Source: Picochlorum sp. 'celeri'
Lineage: Eukaryota > Chlorophyta > Trebouxiophyceae
DNA: 64,000 bases
Assembly (NCBI GenBank): GCA_010909725.1
Contig: JAACMV010000008.1
Coordinates: 186,001 to 250,000, forward strand
Direction: 5' to 3'
Every line of letters starts with the position of its first letter. The stretch's first letter is position 1. The notes under the pieces were generated by a model. It was not told the origin of the DNA. It saw only the letters and a list, made by a program, of their open reading frames with translations, and ran no database searches. Below are positions 19,010 to 28,889 of this stretch, one piece after another. A program made the translations under genes and the position numbers.

Positions 19010-22000
19010 ATGAAACGAACGAAACACCCTTGGTCTCGAAGGTGTCGATTATGGATGACCCGAATGGCATTTTGTATATCCTTATATTCCATAGTCATAT
19101 GGATGCGGGACTGGGTGTCGAATGCCTCTGTGCACGAGGAAAAGGATACACGAGACACTGGTGCTTCCATTCTGAAGGAGCTTGAATGCTTTGATCTACT
19201 CCATGATACAGGGTGTACTGGATTGAGGACGAGATGGACACTGAGTAATGCCAGAGGGAATGGTAATGTGTCTATTGAGATTGGACAGGAGAGGAGTAGA
19301 GGACCCATGGTGGTGCATTCATTGCTTTTTGAAAAAGGTGTTGTGGAGAATCCTGCGTATGGATGGAACGAGGTGGAGGATGCGTGGGTGAAGGAGGATG
19401 TATGGACGTTTGAGGTTGAGTTTGAATTGCCTCCATCTGATGGTGGGGAGGATCATACGGATATTGTCTTGTCCATGGAGAGTATTGATACGTGTAGTAC
19501 AATAGAGGTGGATGGGGTGTTCCTGAGGAATACGTCCAATATGCATCGAACGTACTACATTCAGGATACGGCGCTTTTGAGGTTGCTTCAATCGCAAGAA
19601 GAAGAGGATCGGCCGAGCGGTGTCCATACGCTGTCCATTACATTGTATTCTGCAGCAGCAGTGACGAGGGAGATGCAGAAGAAACTGCCCTATCCAGTAC
19701 CGCATACCATGCATGAGATACGTGCAGGTCACTATAATTTGGCTCGAAAGTCTGCTGTTGACTTTGGGTGGGATTTTGCGCCTGCATTTGTTCCAGCGGG
19801 GCTGCTTGGTCCACTCAGGTTTGCCAAAGTTCATTCCATGTGCCATGTTTTGATGGAGCAGGCTGTTATTCGGCAGGATCATGTGAAGGATCCTGGTTCT
19901 GTTCTATTGGATATTGATGTCTGGTTTCGCTCGAATATTGATATGGGTGGGGTGTGTGGTTCCCTGAGTGTTGATGTTGTTGCTCCAGGAGAGCGTGGTC
20001 AGAGACCAATCGCTCATGGTACTATAGACTTGGAAGGCTGTCGTATGATATGTGCTGGCGATGAATATACGAATTTGTCTTCAAAGCATATAGATGATTG
20101 TCTATGGAAGTGCCCCGGTCCTCGCGTAGCAATACAGCATCCCATACTCTGGAGGACTTGGGATCAGGGCAGTGCAGAGAGGAAACAACAGCCACTGTAC
20201 TCTGTCCATGTCCAATTTAAGCAGAACGGGTGTACCCCTGATAGTGTTGATACTATTTTATGTCCTATAGAAGAAAAAAAAGTCAAGATTGGATTGAGAT
20301 CGTTTTCCTTGGTACGAAGACTGCTGGGAAAGGGTGAGTCATTCTTTTTCAAACTGAATGGGGAAAAGATCTACTCAAAGGGCTCCAATCTCGTTCCTCT
20401 CAATATATTTAGAGACCAGATACGTGAAGGGGATATTGAAAAATTGATATGGTCTGCCAAGAATGCGCATTTTAATACAATCCGTGTTTGGGGAGGAGGA
20501 GATTACCTGCCAGATGCATTCTATGATCAGGCAGATGAGGCTGGCATTCTCATATGGCAGGAGTTTGCCTTTGCCTGCGCTTTGTATCCTGTGAGTGAGG
20601 AGTTTCTCATAGATGTGTCTATTGAAATTCAACAGCAAACCCTGCGAATAGTGAATCACCCGTCAGTTGTGCTGTATGGGTTTAATAATGAGAATGAAAA
20701 TGCATTCGAGTGGTTTGACGAATCCATCATGAACTCTCGTCTCTACGCTATCGATTATCACATTCTATTTATTCAAACGATACGAAAGGTGTTGCTTCGT
20801 ATTAATTCTCAGGTACAGTATGTGGATTCATCTCCCTCTAATGGCATCATGCGGACTGATCCAGCATTTTACACAAAGAGGTGGGGAGATGTAATGGATG
20901 AAGCATATGGTGATGTTCACTTCTACGAGTATGGACGGAATTTGATCAATCATCTGGATGTGTTTCCCAAGGCTAGATTTATATCCGAGTTTGGCTTTAT
21001 GAGCCTTCCATCGTGGCGAACGTACAAGAACTATGTTCCCCAGGAGCACTTGGCAGACATGCTCACTTTTAGGACCAGGCGTCACAACGGCCTAGGAGAA
21101 CTCTCTGAACAAATGAAGTATCATTTTTTCCCAGACTCGTGTGTTACAGAAAAGGAATCATCCGTCATCGACACGCTTGACTGGGCGAATTTCTGTGACT
21201 TTGTGTATTTGACGCAGCTGCAGCAAGGCCTCATCTACAGGAGTGCAGCAGCAGCTTGGAGGAGAGCCATGCAACCGAACGCCACGATGGGATTTTTATA
21301 CTGGCAATTTGCGGATATAGGAGGCTGGTCTGGACCATCATGGAGCTCATTAGATTCAGACTTTGGATGGAAAGTGTCACATTACTTTGTCAGAGACTTT
21401 TTTGCTCCCATTGCCTTTGTCGTCGAGCATGCAGCTGACCACGTTGATATATTTATCTCCAGTCATGACAGGAATTCCAGACAAGTACGAATAAAGGTAG
21501 ATATAGTACCCTATAATGCGTTGCATCCCACTGATGCTCAAAACAGCTGCGATGCATCAGTCAATGTGGAGCCACATGCCTTTGATCACATCTGCAGAGT
21601 GCCCATCCAGGATGCACCAGCATCATTCATCCTCGCAAGCCTTCAGGGAACAGATCCACCACTCCAATATGTGTCCTTTCTAGAAGAACCTAAAAGATCT
21701 GCGCTGAAGTACAACCTCTCGGTGGGAATCGAAAGCGTGGATGTCTCAGAAGCAAATCCAGGCATGTGTCCACATCACACCCACCTGGCCATGATCAAGG
21801 TATCCAGCACTGCAGTGGCTCTTTTCGTCACGTTGGAATCGACATCGCACGATGTCCATTTTGTTGACAATGCAGTGACGATCCTCCCATGGAAGGCGCA
21901 AACATTCAGAGCGTGCACCAATAATAGCAGCAGTATTGATGTGAGATCTGTGACAATCAGGTACCTGCAGCATTCCATTCAAACGATCTGCCCCGTGACA

Positions 22001-22015
22001 ATGCCTGCCACATAA
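19010..22015 (+). CDS. glycoside hydrolase family 2 beta-mannosidase
   Basis: 1001 aa, intronless. The N-terminus is basic followed by a hydrophobic stretch (MAFCISLYSIVIWM), suggesting a signal anchor into the secretory or lysosomal/vacuolar pathway. The sugar-binding domain carries RKSAVDFGWDFAPAF. The catalytic barrel has RVWGGGDYLPDAFYDQADE, the acid/base in GFNNENENAFEW, and the nucleophile Glu in FISEFGFMSLPSW, all as in MANBA-type beta-mannosidases. It would trim beta-1,4-mannose from N-glycan cores or mannan. Length agrees with the family (850-1000 aa). It starts 94 bp after the PH/WW gene. Confidence 0.9.
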   Translation: MKRTKHPWSRRCRLWMTRMAFCISLYSIVIWMRDWVSNASVHEEKDTRDTGASILKELECFDLLHDTGCTGLRTRWTLSNARGNGNVSIEIGQERSRGPMVVHSLLFEKGVVENPAYGWNEVEDAWVKEDVWTFEVEFELPPSDGGEDHTDIVLSMESIDTCSTIEVDGVFLRNTSNMHRTYYIQDTALLRLLQSQEEEDRPSGVHTLSITLYSAAAVTREMQKKLPYPVPHTMHEIRAGHYNLARKSAVDFGWDFAPAFVPAGLLGPLRFAKVHSMCHVLMEQAVIRQDHVKDPGSVLLDIDVWFRSNIDMGGVCGSLSVDVVAPGERGQRPIAHGTIDLEGCRMICAGDEYTNLSSKHIDDCLWKCPGPRVAIQHPILWRTWDQGSAERKQQPLYSVHVQFKQNGCTPDSVDTILCPIEEKKVKIGLRSFSLVRRLLGKGESFFFKLNGEKIYSKGSNLVPLNIFRDQIREGDIEKLIWSAKNAHFNTIRVWGGGDYLPDAFYDQADEAGILIWQEFAFACALYPVSEEFLIDVSIEIQQQTLRIVNHPSVVLYGFNNENENAFEWFDESIMNSRLYAIDYHILFIQTIRKVLLRINSQVQYVDSSPSNGIMRTDPAFYTKRWGDVMDEAYGDVHFYEYGRNLINHLDVFPKARFISEFGFMSLPSWRTYKNYVPQEHLADMLTFRTRRHNGLGELSEQMKYHFFPDSCVTEKESSVIDTLDWANFCDFVYLTQLQQGLIYRSAAAAWRRAMQPNATMGFLYWQFADIGGWSGPSWSSLDSDFGWKVSHYFVRDFFAPIAFVVEHAADHVDIFISSHDRNSRQVRIKVDIVPYNALHPTDAQNSCDASVNVEPHAFDHICRVPIQDAPASFILASLQGTDPPLQYVSFLEEPKRSALKYNLSVGIESVDVSEANPGMCPHHTHLAMIKVSSTAVALFVTLESTSHDVHFVDNAVTILPWKAQTFRACTNNSSSIDVRSVTIRYLQHSIQTICPVTMPAT

Positions 22016-22102
22016 TTTAATTCTTAATAGAAACAAATGGTTTTATAGACCCATTAAATGCAATATCAATGACAAATTGACGACCGAGTCGAAGAATCAA
22101 GC

Positions 22103-23894
22103 ATGGTTGATTACAGCACGAATGATACCTTGCAACGTCGTCGAAGTGAGCTACGCCAAGCAGTATATGATTGTCGAACCAGAAAATTATCGGAAGCATC
22201 CAGATGGGCGAGTTTACAGCTACAAGGAATGAAAAAGCCGGAAGTTTCCGACCTGCCTGCAAACCGTTCGTTTTCCAGTACTATGGAGCAGCGCGTAGAC
22301 CTCAGCGATGCCTATGACGTTGCAATAAGTTATTTCGATAGTAGGGTGCGTGGGATGAATCAATCCATGGGTGATGACATGCGTCTTATTCAGTGGTACG
22401 TTGCAGGAATATCGTTCAGCCATGCTGGTATTGGAGCCCCTTGTCACGGCACACGAAGACTGCCCCAATGAGATCAAGTTTCTGTACTACTACTCCTACT
22501 ACCTCAAAGTGCAGAGATTCAAAGCGCACAAGAAGGCCAAGCCAGGCATGTTGGTTGGCAACCTGATGCTTGCAGAGTCTGATTTAACACAGATACGAAC
22601 GAATTTAGAAAAACAAGTGGAGCGATTGGATGGATTTTTACTATATATACTAGGCCTTGTCTTGATAGATCAGGATCACATGGAAAAGGCTCGAGAGGTT
22701 CTCGTAAGGTCTGTAGAATTGTACCCATGCAACTGGTCTGCATGGAAGGCTCTTGGAACAGCCTGCCCAGACCAGCATACAGCAGGCTCGTTGGCACTGC
22801 CCGATCATTTCATGGCAAAATTCTTCAGAGCACATGTAATGGTCGAGTTTCATCAACCGGAGCAGAGTATGGAAATTCTCCAAGAGCTCGATGGCGATTT
22901 TCCAGACAGCATGGCCACCATTGCCACCACAGCAATGGCACACAATCACATGCATGACTACGAAATGGCACAAGAGCTCTTCGAAAAATTATTAGAGAAA
23001 ACCCCAAACATTATAGACTACATGGATGTGTATTCAAACATACTCTATGTGAAGGAAGATAGCATGTCGCTGATGCTCCTGGCACGGAGGCTAGCAGATG
23101 AAGACCCCTACCGCCCAGAAACATGCTGTGTTATAGGAAATTATTATTCATTCAGAGGTCAGCATGACAAGGCAGTGATATACTTTCAACGAGCTTTGAA
23201 AATAAATCAAAACTATCTCCCCGCGTGGACGTTGATGGGGCACGAATTCGTGGAATTGAAAAACCCACCTGCTGCAATTGAAGCATACAGAAAGGCAGTC
23301 GCCATCAACCCAAGCGATTATAGAGCATGGTATGGTCTCGGCCAGACATATGAATTAGTGAATATGCCGTACTATGCGATACATTATTACAGTAAAGCTG
23401 TGGCTCTGAGGCCAAAGGATGCTCGCATGTGGAATGCCATTGGCCACTGCTATGGTTCAAATGCAGTCTCACAGATTGAATCAGCCATCCGATGCTTTGA
23501 ACGAGCTTTGCCGTATGATAAGGAGTGCGTCGCTCTTCGACAGCTGGCATATCATCATAAAACGCTCGGTGAGACTAATAAACAGCATAACGATCAAGCA
23601 GCCAAATATTATCAGATGATTTGGGAGCAATCTCAGGAGCAAGGTGAAACACCCAGATCAGATGCCACAGAGGCCCTCAATTTCCTCGCAGAATATCATA
23701 AAAGTTCTGGTGACTTGCACACAAGTCACGAGTACTTTACAAAACTTCTGGACTTTGGACATCTTGAGCATAGAGAGGGAGCCAAGGCATCCCTCCGAGA
23801 GTTGCAGGACATGCTTGGCATGGGGTCGGCACTCTCTCCATCACAAAGCCCAAGAGACATGGTACACTCTCCAGGAGGCTCAGCACCCAGATAG
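22103..23894 (+). CDS. CDC23: anaphase-promoting complex subunit 8 (CDC23)
   Basis: Model join(22103..22345,22407..23894), 576 aa. The 61-nt intron (GTGCGTGG...GTTGCAG, phase 0) restores DVAISYFDSR/EYRSAMLVLEPL, the conserved N-terminal CDC23 block. The rest is about nine TPR units, including KAVIYFQRALKINQNYLPAWTLMGHEFVELKN and AIEAYRKAVAINPSDYRAWYGLGQ, which are highly characteristic of APC8. APC8 is a homodimeric TPR subunit of the APC/C ubiquitin ligase that drives mitotic exit. Length matches fungal and plant homologues (~580 aa). Confidence 0.95.
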
Positions 23895-23930
23895 ACAGAA
23901 ATCCATTGTATGTAAGCGACTGTAATATAC

Positions 23931-24383
23931 TTATGATGCTGTAGGCGCAGTGGATTGAAATCCTTTCAAGACATGCTCCACTAGCGTGGAAACATCCGCC
24001 CGACTCTTTACAGGTACTCCCAGGCACAAGACGATTGGCATACTAGCCCCACGGGCTTCCATCGCTTCCACAATCATCCTGGCACAGAGCTCTGGCATCT
24101 CATCATTTCTATTCCCTAGTACCATGCGAGTGTCGTAGGTTAAACCACCACGCAGAGAAGTATGCTTTTGAGCTTGAACGATCGACCCAAATGTCCCCCT
24201 GCTCGAGACCACCACCAAGGCCCTATTCGAATATCGAGCCACAAGGATATACCAGGTAGTTCCATCCACATCCACATGTGTTTCATAGGTCTGTTTATCC
24301 AGCGTTGGACAGCCAGGAATGACCTGAGGTGGTTGGCTCGGGGTGTCTTCACACAGTCGCAGCCCTGCGATGGACTCGCTCAT
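23931..24383 (-). CDS. proteasome assembly chaperone 3 (PSMG3/PAC3)-like
   Basis: 150 aa, intronless. The order of features matches PSMG3: a strand with VDVDGTTWYILVARYSNRALVVVSSRGTFG, then GSIVQAQ, then a strand with TRMVLGNRNDEMPELCARMIVEAM, and a final helix after IVLCLGVPVKSRADVSTLVEHVL. In human PAC3 the corresponding pieces are the QFGKMGTLV loop and VLLGQDEP. PAC3 with PAC4 guides alpha-ring assembly of the 20S proteasome. The family is weakly conserved, so this rests on pattern rather than catalytic residues. It converges with CDC23, 36 bp between stops. Confidence 0.65.
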   Translation of the reverse strand: MSESIAGLRLCEDTPSQPPQVIPGCPTLDKQTYETHVDVDGTTWYILVARYSNRALVVVSSRGTFGSIVQAQKHTSLRGGLTYDTRMVLGNRNDEMPELCARMIVEAMEARGASMPIVLCLGVPVKSRADVSTLVEHVLKGFQSTAPTAS

Positions 24384-24607
24384 TGCTCCCCTCTCGCTGT
24401 GTATGACGATTGAAATTATTATTCAGAAATTTTCTTACTTAATAATAGGATGTGTGACGCCATTGTACAATGGCCGAGACAAAGATCTCCATCTTCCTTG
24501 TGTTTGAATTTGAAATGGATGGATTTTGGCTACCAACAGAGATCCCACAGATCTAAGTGGGTGCGACATACGATACCCAACTCTATATCTACCGGATAGT
24601 ACCATGC

Positions 24608-24850
24608 ATGGGTACTGGCACTGGCACATTCACGGGTCCTAGAATGGGACCATGGGAATGGCATCATGGGAGTCCCAGGTTGCATGGGACAATCGACGTC
24701 GTATTGCCCATACCGATTGAATTTCCAGAATGCGCTAGCTTGAACTAGAGAGAGTCAATAATGCGATGGAAAATTATTGATGAAATCGAAGCGGACTTGG
24801 ATGACGATTTGAGAGCATTTCGTATACTGCGTCCCCCAGGTGGCCTTTGA
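24608..24850 (+). CDS. possible 64-aa spliced microprotein
   Basis: Tentative model join(24608..24700,24749..24850). Exon 1 (31 codons, Gly/Pro/Trp/His-rich, MGPWEWHHGSPRLHG) ends before a GTATTG donor. The 48-nt intron ends GAACTAG. Exon 2 (33 codons plus stop) reads MRWKIIDEIEADLDDDL, then RAFRILRPPGGL. Phase is 0 on both sides and the size fits the local introns. No family is recognised and the start could lie in an earlier exon, because the 5' segment 24440-24600 has short open stretches in several frames. It lies 23 bp before the KH gene and could instead be that gene's leader with a uORF. Confidence 0.33.
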
Positions 24851-24873
24851 GACAAGAGACCGCGACGATAGTC

Positions 24874-26262
24874 ATGTCTGAAGCACCGGCTTCGCCACCA
24901 AAGATAGACAAAGATGACACTTCAAAGAAATCGGGTCATGTATCGACGCGAGAGAAGAGATTTACAGAGCTAAAGGTGCGGATAAAGCCAAAGGTCCTGC
25001 ATGAGTGGGCCCATGCATGCTGTAGTGGTATATATTTCAAGAGTTCTACCACCATGTTGTATACTATCATGTTGCAGTTGGAAATTCCATCACCGGATAT
25101 CGATAGAATTGCTTCGATTTCAATGTCTGCCTCGGGAAGCTCTGGGTCTTCCAAACTGCTCCGAGTTGATGAGCGACTGCATCGATGGTTGGAGGAAGAG
25201 GCCCTGCAGGTATCGTCACCAAAGGGTACATCCAAGGTCGCTGCGGGGCAGTCGATGAGGCTGCATGCAAAGCTTCTCGTTTCGAATAGTGCAGCGGGAT
25301 CTATTATTGGAAAGGTTGGGGTGAATATTCATCAGACGCAGTTACAGACTGGAGCCAAGGTGCAATTGTCCAAGGCCAATCAATACTTTCCAGGGACTAT
25401 AGAGAGAACACTGCTGGTCAAAGGGAATCTGAGCCAGATTATTTCAGCATTATATTCGATCTATGTTCGTCTCATAGATGAGAATGCTGCTCCTATTTTA
25501 AGGGAGGAGGAAGAGGAGGAAAAAGTTGGTGATGAAGGGGCTGTGGGAGAAGGAGAGGGCAGAGCTGTGTCAGACAAGGCGGAGGAACCCAAGGGTGCTC
25601 AGGATATTTTGCATCGGGTGGCGTCATCGCATCTTCAGGTGAAGATGCTCGTTCCAGATGAATTGTGTGGTATTATTGTTGGGAAATCTGGGTCGACGAT
25701 AAAGTGGTGTGCAGAAACCACGAATACATCAATCAGGGTGCTAACCAGGAACCCATCTGTGTCTGGGACACTGACGCATAAAATAGTTACTTTAAGGGGA
25801 CATTTGGTCGATATTTTGAAAGCGATTGCGGTATTCTTATTAAAGCAGGCTGACGATCCAGAATTTACATCATACGGGCATATTCCAAGGACCTATGTGC
25901 GTGCTGGGTTTGGAAGCGAGTGGAGCGGTGTGGTGCCATTTGCCCCTCAGTATCCATATGCTACGTATCCTGCTGCAGTTCCATATTCTCCAGCTGCATC
26001 ACCGTTTACATCCATGACATTTCCTATTATTCCACAACATCAGCCTATCGTGGTTCGCAATTTTATTCAGTATGCTCACTACATACAACAAATGACTGGA
26101 GTGTTTATGAAACTTGAGCCATCACTTGAAGAAGGGAGGTTGATGGTTCGTTTCCAGGGTCCACAGGAGCAGATCAACCAAGCGAGAGGATTGTTGTCAC
26201 AATTGCTTTCATGTAGCACGGATATTCCGGGAACTTTTGAGCAGCCACGCTTCTCATTGTAG
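24874..26262 (+). CDS. multi-KH-domain RNA-binding protein (Nova/PCBP-like)
   Basis: 462 aa from the ATG at 24874, intronless. Two clear KH domains: residues ~130-205 (AKLLVSNSAAGSIIGKVGVNIHQ, GxxG loop GKVG) and ~255-335 (VKMLVPDELCGIIVGKSGSTIK, GxxG loop GKSG). The C-terminal ~75 residues (NFIQYAHYIQQMTGVFMKLEP through LSQLL) look like a degenerate third KH without a GxxG loop. An acidic linker sits between KH1 and KH2. The N-terminal ~100 residues contain a helical region reminiscent of a protein-interaction module. The role is probably mRNA binding in splicing or translation control; targets are unknown. Confidence 0.85.
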   Translation: MSEAPASPPKIDKDDTSKKSGHVSTREKRFTELKVRIKPKVLHEWAHACCSGIYFKSSTTMLYTIMLQLEIPSPDIDRIASISMSASGSSGSSKLLRVDERLHRWLEEEALQVSSPKGTSKVAAGQSMRLHAKLLVSNSAAGSIIGKVGVNIHQTQLQTGAKVQLSKANQYFPGTIERTLLVKGNLSQIISALYSIYVRLIDENAAPILREEEEEEKVGDEGAVGEGEGRAVSDKAEEPKGAQDILHRVASSHLQVKMLVPDELCGIIVGKSGSTIKWCAETTNTSIRVLTRNPSVSGTLTHKIVTLRGHLVDILKAIAVFLLKQADDPEFTSYGHIPRTYVRAGFGSEWSGVVPFAPQYPYATYPAAVPYSPAASPFTSMTFPIIPQHQPIVVRNFIQYAHYIQQMTGVFMKLEPSLEEGRLMVRFQGPQEQINQARGLLSQLLSCSTDIPGTFEQPRFSL

Positions 26263-26366
26263 CGATGATGAATTGATGCCATTGAAAACTGATGAGAGGA
26301 ATTGCAACAATAGGTACATATATTACACAAGAACAGTGATAATATATCTATATGTCAAGAATATTA

Positions 26367-28802
26367 TTAATATGTATTTTCAGCTTTCAAAATATTCAAC
26401 AGTTCGTCATGCTTTTCCCAAAATATCACTTTTGCATTTATTTTCTCTTGTGCATTGAGGATGAGTTTCTCAAGGGAAAAACCTTTCCTAACCAAAACAA
26501 TATCGTTTCTTCCAAGTGCCAAGGCTGGACAAAAATCATTTGCTCCATCCCCAACAAAAATGACCCGTTTTGCTTTCCTCTTCCTACTTGCTCTCATTGT
26601 GGCAAGTTCTCTGCCCTTGCACAGGTTTTCTGGGCAGTGGGGACACCCATGGTGGCCACTACTCCTGTAATCATGTTTTGGTGAAACCACTAATTTGTGG
26701 TTTGTTTTTTCTGCTGGGTCTGCAATCTTGTCCCCGAAAAACCATTCATTGCTTGCAGAGTCCTGGGATACTGTCTGTTCACTACGCTCAAATGCTGCAG
26801 GATTCGTCACAATCTCCGTGAAACAGGATTTGATCTTTGCAGCAGACAGAATGTGGTTGATAAATATGGTGTTGCAGTCAGACAATACTCGGCATTCAAT
26901 GCCACTGCCAACACACCATCGAATGGCAAGAATGGATCCTTTAGGCACCTCTGCTCCCATTCCTCGAAGAACATTTATAATCTTGTCACGAGACACTCCT
27001 CGCCTATGCATTTCTGATAGTACAGTATTTGTCAAAGGAATAAAATTGGCAGGGGATTCGACAGAGCTCAACAGAGATGTCAACTCTGGTGAGATTTCAT
27101 CTGTCAATCGCTCTCCTGCATCCCAGTCTGTTATTGTTTTGTCAAAGTCCATCACAAGCATCATCTCGGAGGGCAAAATATGCGAATATATTTCTCCTGC
27201 AGTATCTTTTGGCGACGGAAGAATAGTGGATGCACTTCTCTGTAAAGAGACAGTGGCTTCCTTGGCTTGAGCCATCTCAAGAGTTGGGTCCAGCCCTTGG
27301 AGCTGGAACCAATGCCGCATGTTGAATCTGCGCCGCAACGCCAGGGGAATGTTCTTCTCTTTCATCAATGAAAAAATGAGTGGCTCGACTGCCTCAAGAA
27401 GAAGGCGATCATCCACGTCACCACGAAACTGTAGCACTGGAATTCCGAGATCTGGCTGCCTGAAAAATGCCAGTGGCGTATCATCTACAAGAATGCACTT
27501 GTTAATATCTCTCCCAAGCTTTGACATATCTTTAACGCAAGGATATACTTCAGAATGTGTTGTGGCTGGCCTATAGAGCCTGTACGCAAAAACCTTTCCA
27601 TATCTCCTTTCTATCTCGTCCAAAATCGGAGCGGCATAATCCTCCAACCCAGCTGTGAACAGAACAACTTCACACAAGCACGCAGCCCGTCTCAAAAAGT
27701 CCCCCAGACCTGGTCTCTCAACAACAAACACACCCCCAGGGTTGAGCTTTCCCCCTTGTCCAACAACATACGACACTGCAGAATCTGGAAGTCGCGGTGC
27801 CCTCTTTGGGGTAAATGTTGTCACAAGCGTCCCATCCAAATCCAGACACAAAGTCAGCTTGTTTCTATACTCTGGAGGCTGTGGCGGAAGCAAGTACGAT
27901 TTCTCAAAAACATCCATTGGAACTGTCGATGTTGCCTCGGCATCCTTCTGCCGAGACTCAAGCTGAAGAAGGTACTTTTCTAGGTGCATGTCCACCACCA
28001 ATCTATCTAAATTCAACAACTCTTCCCTCCTACACGATGGACAGTTGAATGTCGCGACAGAGCTTGCTTCATCATCTGAACAATCCCACACTGCCTTTTC
28101 ATTCTTGTCCACATCATCATGAGAATGATGCTCCTGCCTCCTCACCACGCTACACAGAGAGACCAAGCAGCCCCAACAATATATATGACTGCATGTCAGC
28201 ACAACTGGACTCTTCAGAAGATTCAAACAAATAGCACAGGAATACTCTTCCATGGCCTTGTCCACACTCATGGCCTCCATCCCAGGCATGCCCTTCTCCA
28301 CCACATCCAGCCTGGTCTTCATGCTTGCCAATTTGAGGGACGTGAAGAAATGCTGCGTCGCCAGAAACTGAATCGGCTTCATCTTCTGAACAACAGAGTC
28401 ATCCATCGCTATCGACATCATATGCCTATTTCTCTTCTTCACAGCTTTGACTACTGCAATGTAATTCAACAATACAAACTTGTTCAAGTCATGGACATCA
28501 CTCTTGAGCTCTCGAAACGTATCCAACAGCTCCTTTTCAATAGATTCAGACACATGAGATCCCTTCATACTCTTCCCCTTCTCCAGAAACGTCCCCATCC
28601 GATACTCAAGAAAAGATTCCTGAGCATTGTAAAATGCATCAACCTTGTCCAGCTCAGACGAGAGAACACGACGGAATTCAGCACTCCCCAAATCCCCCTC
28701 ACTAATATCCTTCTTTATCGATTTCTTCAATGCTTTATAGTCGACATACGACTCCAGCCAACGGCGTTCAGCCTCAGCCTCCAGGCGTTTGCCGAATTTC
28801 AT
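26367..28802 (-). CDS. SPX-RING-FCP1-PHOSPHO four-domain fusion protein
   Basis: 811 aa in one uninterrupted frame. Residues 1-165 are an SPX domain, with the basic YKALKKSIKK helix and LLNYIAVVKAVKKRNRH. Residues 189-258 are a C3HC4 RING: CAICLNLL, CSHIYCWGC, an insert of ~40 residues, then CPSC. Residues 316-480 are an FCP1/NIF-type HAD phosphatase, with DLDGT at 321-325, then LFTAGLEDYA and ILVDDTP. Residues 547-800 are a second HAD of PHOSPHO1/2 type, with DFDKT at 552-556, CPHCPENLCKG, then FVGDGANDFCP. SPX domains bind inositol pyrophosphates and report phosphate status; plant SPX-RING (NLA) ubiquitinates phosphate transporters. Here sensing, ubiquitin ligation and two phosphatase activities appear to be coupled. 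All catalytic Asp motifs are intact. Confidence 0.93.
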   Translation of the reverse strand: MKFGKRLEAEAERRWLESYVDYKALKKSIKKDISEGDLGSAEFRRVLSSELDKVDAFYNAQESFLEYRMGTFLEKGKSMKGSHVSESIEKELLDTFRELKSDVHDLNKFVLLNYIAVVKAVKKRNRHMMSIAMDDSVVQKMKPIQFLATQHFFTSLKLASMKTRLDVVEKGMPGMEAMSVDKAMEEYSCAICLNLLKSPVVLTCSHIYCWGCLVSLCSVVRRQEHHSHDDVDKNEKAVWDCSDDEASSVATFNCPSCRREELLNLDRLVVDMHLEKYLLQLESRQKDAEATSTVPMDVFEKSYLLPPQPPEYRNKLTLCLDLDGTLVTTFTPKRAPRLPDSAVSYVVGQGGKLNPGGVFVVERPGLGDFLRRAACLCEVVLFTAGLEDYAAPILDEIERRYGKVFAYRLYRPATTHSEVYPCVKDMSKLGRDINKCILVDDTPLAFFRQPDLGIPVLQFRGDVDDRLLLEAVEPLIFSLMKEKNIPLALRRRFNMRHWFQLQGLDPTLEMAQAKEATVSLQRSASTILPSPKDTAGEIYSHILPSEMMLVMDFDKTITDWDAGERLTDEISPELTSLLSSVESPANFIPLTNTVLSEMHRRGVSRDKIINVLRGMGAEVPKGSILAIRWCVGSGIECRVLSDCNTIFINHILSAAKIKSCFTEIVTNPAAFERSEQTVSQDSASNEWFFGDKIADPAEKTNHKLVVSPKHDYRSSGHHGCPHCPENLCKGRELATMRASRKRKAKRVIFVGDGANDFCPALALGRNDIVLVRKGFSLEKLILNAQEKINAKVIFWEKHDELLNILKAENTY

Positions 28803-28889
28803 AGTAAACCTCGTCTACTGGGTATCCTACGACGACGTCGACTAGAAAGACTCTACAATGGATCCTTCGGATATTAAATAATGAAATAT

